Shown here in pieces: positions 61,198 through 64,000 of a DNA stretch of 64,000 nucleotides; within the stretch, counting starts at the first letter, position 1, and each line of letters begins with the position of its first letter. The notes beneath the pieces were generated by a model, which was not told the DNA's origin, did no database searches, and was given only the letters and a program-made list of their open reading frames with translations. Position numbers and translations under genes: made by a program. The stretch comes from Pantoea phytobeneficialis (lineage in GTDB: Bacteria > Pseudomonadota > Gammaproteobacteria > Enterobacterales > Enterobacteriaceae), in the NCBI RefSeq assembly GCF_009728735.1, contig NZ_CP024636.1, forward strand, positions 4,182,654 through 4,246,653. The letters are read 5' to 3'.

Positions 61198-62274
61198 ATG
61201 GCAAGCCCGATTCCAGACCACTTTTCACCCCAAAATATTCTGCTGATAAAGCTGCGCCATCATGGCGATATGCTGCTGACCACGCCGGTGATCAATGCAC
61301 TTCGCCAACGTTACCCACAAGCCAATATTGACGTCCTGTTGTATAAAGAAACGCGCCCAATGCTGGAAGCTCATCCGGCCATTCGGCAACTGCACATCAT
61401 CGATCGCAACTGGAAAAAGGAAGGCGGCTGGCAGAAATTCCGCCATGAAGTTGCGTTGATTTCTGCTGTACGCGCGTGCCATTACGATCTGGTGATTAAT
61501 CTGGCGGATCAGTGGCGTAGCGCCATTCTCACCAAACTTTCTGGTTCCCCGTTTCGTATTGGTTTCGCCTTTCACAAGCGCGATAGCGCCATCTGGCGCT
61601 GGTGCCATAACCTGCTGGTGAGTACCGATGATCACGGTAATCTCCACACCGTTGAACAAAATATGTCGGCACTGTCCCCTCTCGGCATCACCGCGGCAGG
61701 GGCCAAAGCGTCTATGCATTTCAGCGCCGCCGACCAGCAAAAAGTGCAGGAAATATTAGCCCGGCAACAGGTCAATGCACCTTATGTGGTAGTGCAACCC
61801 ACTTCACGCTGGGAATTCAAATGCTGGGATGATGAAAAAGTCGCGCAGTTAATCGACGCTCTGGCCGCAGACGGTCATACCGTGGTGCTGACCTCCGCCC
61901 CGGATAAAAAAGAGTTGGCGATGATTGAACGTATCCGGTCCTTGTGTCAGAGCGACAATGTCGTATCACTCGCCGGTCAATTCTCTTTGCCACAACTGGC
62001 GGCACTGATCGCCAAAGCCCGATTGTTTATTGGTGTCGATTCCGCGCCGATGCATATGGCTGCCGCGCTTGATACGCCCTGCCTGGCGCTGTTTGGCCCC
62101 ACTAAGCTACAGTTCTGGCGTCCCTGGGGCGATAATAATCGCATTATCTGGGCCGGTGATTACGGCCCCCTGCCCGACCCGGACTCCATCGACACCAAAA
62201 CGCACCAGCGCTACTTAGCGATCATCCCGGTTGCCGATGTGGTCGCCGCGGCAAGGAGTTTTTTGCATGACTAA
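61198..62274 (+). CDS. waaQ: LPS core heptosyltransferase III
   Basis: Adds the branching HepIII to HepII. The 358-aa GT9 protein has NILLIKLRHHGDMLLTTPVINAL, NLADQWRSAILT, VVQPTSRWEFKCWD and FIGVDSAPMHMAAAL...LFGPTKLQFWRPWG, all diagnostic for WaaQ. The ATG at 61198 (MASPIPDHF) was preferred to a TTG at 61183. The gap from waaH (72 bp) is larger than other gaps in the cluster and has a TACAAT at 61162-61167, so an internal promoter is possible. It overlaps wabG by 8 bp. Confidence 0.95.
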   Translation: MASPIPDHFSPQNILLIKLRHHGDMLLTTPVINALRQRYPQANIDVLLYKETRPMLEAHPAIRQLHIIDRNWKKEGGWQKFRHEVALISAVRACHYDLVINLADQWRSAILTKLSGSPFRIGFAFHKRDSAIWRWCHNLLVSTDDHGNLHTVEQNMSALSPLGITAAGAKASMHFSAADQQKVQEILARQQVNAPYVVVQPTSRWEFKCWDDEKVAQLIDALAADGHTVVLTSAPDKKELAMIERIRSLCQSDNVVSLAGQFSLPQLAALIAKARLFIGVDSAPMHMAAALDTPCLALFGPTKLQFWRPWGDNNRIIWAGDYGPLPDPDSIDTKTHQRYLAIIPVADVVAAARSFLHD

Positions 62275-63400
62275 GCTACGCCTGGCAATTGTCCGGCAGA
62301 AGTATCGTCCGGACGGCGGGGCCGAGCGCTTTATTTCGCGCGCGCTGGAAGCACTGGACAGCGAGCAACTGGACCTCAATATCATTACTCGCAGCTGGCA
62401 AGGCACGCCAAACCCGGCCTGGCATCTGCACATTTGCAATCCGACCAAATTTGGCCGTGTCTCGCGTGAGCGTGGCTTTGCCGTGGCCGCCCGCGCCTGC
62501 TGGGAACGGGAAAAGTTTGATATTGTGCAGAGCCACGAGCGTATTGCGGGTTGCGATATCTTTCGCGCAGGCGATGGCGTGCATCGTGTCTGGCTGGAGC
62601 AACGCGCGCGTATTGTCTCATCATGGCAGCGCCTGAGCGCCTCGCTTAGCCCTTATCATCGCTACGTATTACAGGCCGAACGCGAAATGTTCAATGCACC
62701 GTCGCTGAAAGCGGTAATCTGTAATTCAGAGATGGTAAAGCAGGATATTTTGCGTTGTTTCTCGTTAGATGCCAGCAAGATCCATGTCATTCACAACGCT
62801 ATTGATAGCCAACGTTTTCAACCGGCTACCGCAGCACAGCGCGACATATCACGCCAGCAGCTCCGGCTGCCGCAGAACGCGACGGTGATGATTTATGTTG
62901 GCTCCGGTTTTGAACGCAAAGGCTTAAAAGCGGCAATTGAAGCCGTTGCGCGCAGCGATCGCTTCCTGGTTGTCGTCGGCCAGGACAAGCAGATGACGCG
63001 TTATCAGCAGCTGGCTAACCAACTGAATTGTCTGGATCGCCTGAGATTTGTTGGTGTGCAGCAGGACGTGCAGCCTTTCTATCATGCTGCCGATGCCTTG
63101 CTGCTGCCAACACTCTATGATCCTTTTCCGAATGTGGTGCTGGAAGCCATGGCCTGCGGGTTGGCGGTGATCACCAGTACCGGTTGCGGCGGCGCTGAAT
63201 TCATTCAGGCTGGTCAGGAAGGCTTCGTATGTGATGCTTTGGATATCAAAGCGTTGAATGAAGCCGTGCTGGCAATTCCATCACTTTCGCAGAACTCCGC
63301 ACTGGGTGAGGCCGCACGCCGCAGAATTGAACCTTATGGTCCACAACGACTGGCACAAGCGCTGACCTCGCTTTACCAGCAAGTGCTTAAGCCTGTTTGA
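62267..63400 (+). CDS. wabG: Core oligosaccharide glycosyltransferase family 4 (WabG-like)
   Basis: GT4 transferase. The 377-aa protein starts MTKLRLAIVRQKYRPDGGAERF (start after AAGGAG; an upstream in-frame ATG at 62231 is inside waaQ) and has YVGSGFERKGLKAAIEA and the EX7E-like PFPNVVLEAMACG. It resembles Klebsiella/Serratia WabG, which adds galacturonic acid to HepII, more than E. coli WaaG, which adds glucose, particularly in RQKYRPDGGAERF and the SRALEALD following. Which sugar is used here cannot be proved from sequence. Confidence 0.82.
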   Translation: MTKLRLAIVRQKYRPDGGAERFISRALEALDSEQLDLNIITRSWQGTPNPAWHLHICNPTKFGRVSRERGFAVAARACWEREKFDIVQSHERIAGCDIFRAGDGVHRVWLEQRARIVSSWQRLSASLSPYHRYVLQAEREMFNAPSLKAVICNSEMVKQDILRCFSLDASKIHVIHNAIDSQRFQPATAAQRDISRQQLRLPQNATVMIYVGSGFERKGLKAAIEAVARSDRFLVVVGQDKQMTRYQQLANQLNCLDRLRFVGVQQDVQPFYHAADALLLPTLYDPFPNVVLEAMACGLAVITSTGCGGAEFIQAGQEGFVCDALDIKALNEAVLAIPSLSQNSALGEAARRRIEPYGPQRLAQALTSLYQQVLKPV

Positions 63401-63492
63401 CGAAGGGGTATGAGCAGGCGTCAGGTTTCTGATAACATGCCGTCATCTTGATTTCTTATGCTTTTTGACGCGAACCTGTCGTAACGATAACT

Positions 63493-64000
63493 ATGACGAT
63501 TCTATACACAGCCCTGCTCTACCTGATCCAGCCTCTTATCTGGCTGCGCCTGTGGCTGCGCGGTCGAAAAGCCCCGGCGTATCGCAAACGCTGGGCGGAG
63601 CGCTATGGCTATTGCAGTGGAAAAGTTGAGCCGAACGGCATTGTGCTGCATTCAGTTTCGGTGGGAGAAACCCTCGCTGCGGTGCCGCTGGTGCGCGCGC
63701 TACGCCATCGCTACCCGACACTGCCGATTACCGTGACCACCATGACACCCACCGGTTCAGAACGTGCACAATCGGCGTTTGGCAAAGATGTGCATCACGT
63801 TTATCTGCCTTACGATCTGCCGGGTGCCATCAATCGTTTCCTTGATACGGTCAATCCCAGACTGGTGATCATCATGGAAACCGAGCTGTGGCCCAACATT
63901 ATCCGTATTCTGCATCAGCGTCAGATCCCGTTAGTGATTGCCAATGCGCGTCTCTCGGAACGCTCCGCGAAAGGCTACAAAAAGCTGGGCGGCTTTATGC
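63493..64000 (+). CDS. waaA: Kdo transferase, 5' part (truncated by window end)
   Basis: Bifunctional 3-deoxy-D-manno-octulosonate transferase that adds two Kdo residues to lipid IVA. The first 169 residues are present and open to the edge, so the gene is partial. MTILYTALLYLIQPLIWLRLWLRGRKAPAYRKRW is split here by the N-terminal membrane anchor (about 1-22). The catalytic glutamate is E59 in SVSVGETLAAVPL, followed by TVTTMTPTGSERAQSAFG and METELWPNII. It lies 92 bp after wabG and ends the core cluster. Confidence 0.95.
   Translation, partial: MTILYTALLYLIQPLIWLRLWLRGRKAPAYRKRWAERYGYCSGKVEPNGIVLHSVSVGETLAAVPLVRALRHRYPTLPITVTTMTPTGSERAQSAFGKDVHHVYLPYDLPGAINRFLDTVNPRLVIIMETELWPNIIRILHQRQIPLVIANARLSERSAKGYKKLGGFM

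Overview
The window is an ordinary-looking chromosome segment of a gamma-proteobacterium of the order Enterobacterales. It fits Erwiniaceae (Pantoea/Erwinia-like) better than Escherichia. Nearly every gene has a close E. coli counterpart, but the arginine cluster is argCBGH with a short (405 aa) argG inside it, the LPS core cluster carries a WabG-type transferase of the Klebsiella/Serratia/Erwinia kind, and several genes that E. coli keeps in these intervals (menA, gpmM, yiiR) are absent. Family names come from recognised protein sequence and motifs; no database search was run.

Layout. 1-523: 5' end of a 16S rRNA gene on the minus strand with its leader (boxA) and tandem P2/P1 promoters. 524-5714: murI and btuB (cobalamin riboswitch leader), trmA, yijD-fabR. 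5715-8470: sthA and oxyR converge; upstream of oxyR lies a gene-free stretch ending in a plus-strand intrinsic terminator, at the position and orientation of oxyS. 8474-14278: argH-argG-argB-argC diverge from argE across ARG boxes. 14523-22880: ppc, a 22-bp-arm palindromic repeat, metF, metL-metB, metJ with MetJ operators, rpmE. 23107-30432: priA, cytR, ftsN, hslVU behind a sigma32-type promoter, rraA, zapB. 30433-38162: glpF-glpK-glpX, emrD, fpr, yiiQ, tpiA. 38204-45203: cdh, sbp, pfkA, fieF, cpxP, cpxRA. At about 45.2 kb the order jumps, relative to E. coli, from the 88-minute region to the 81-minute region: trmL, yibN-grxC-secB-gpsA-cysE, envC-yibQ, kbl-tdh. 53783-64000: LPS inner and outer core cluster hldD-waaF-waaC-(GT9)-(GT8)-waaL-waaH-waaQ-wabG-waaA, the last cut by the window end.

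How the genes fit together. The arginine genes convert N-acetylglutamyl intermediates through ornithine and citrulline to arginine, presumably under ArgR. The met genes supply methionine under MetJ/S-adenosylmethionine. glpFKX import and phosphorylate glycerol and feed gluconeogenesis; tpiA and pfkA are the neighbouring glycolytic steps. cpxRA/cpxP monitor envelope stress, and envC, ftsN and zapB act in division. The waa genes assemble the lipid A-Kdo-heptose-hexose core and ligate O-antigen to it. The variable part is 56.75-60.1 kb, where an AT-richer GT9-GT8-waaL block replaces the outer-core genes of E. coli.

No CRISPR array, prophage, insertion sequence or tRNA was seen. The most interesting items are the probable OxyS-position small RNA (about 8301-8467), a 9-bp inverted repeat on the fabR promoter, the long palindrome after ppc, relocation of waaH into the waa operon, and the AT-rich core-oligosaccharide block.
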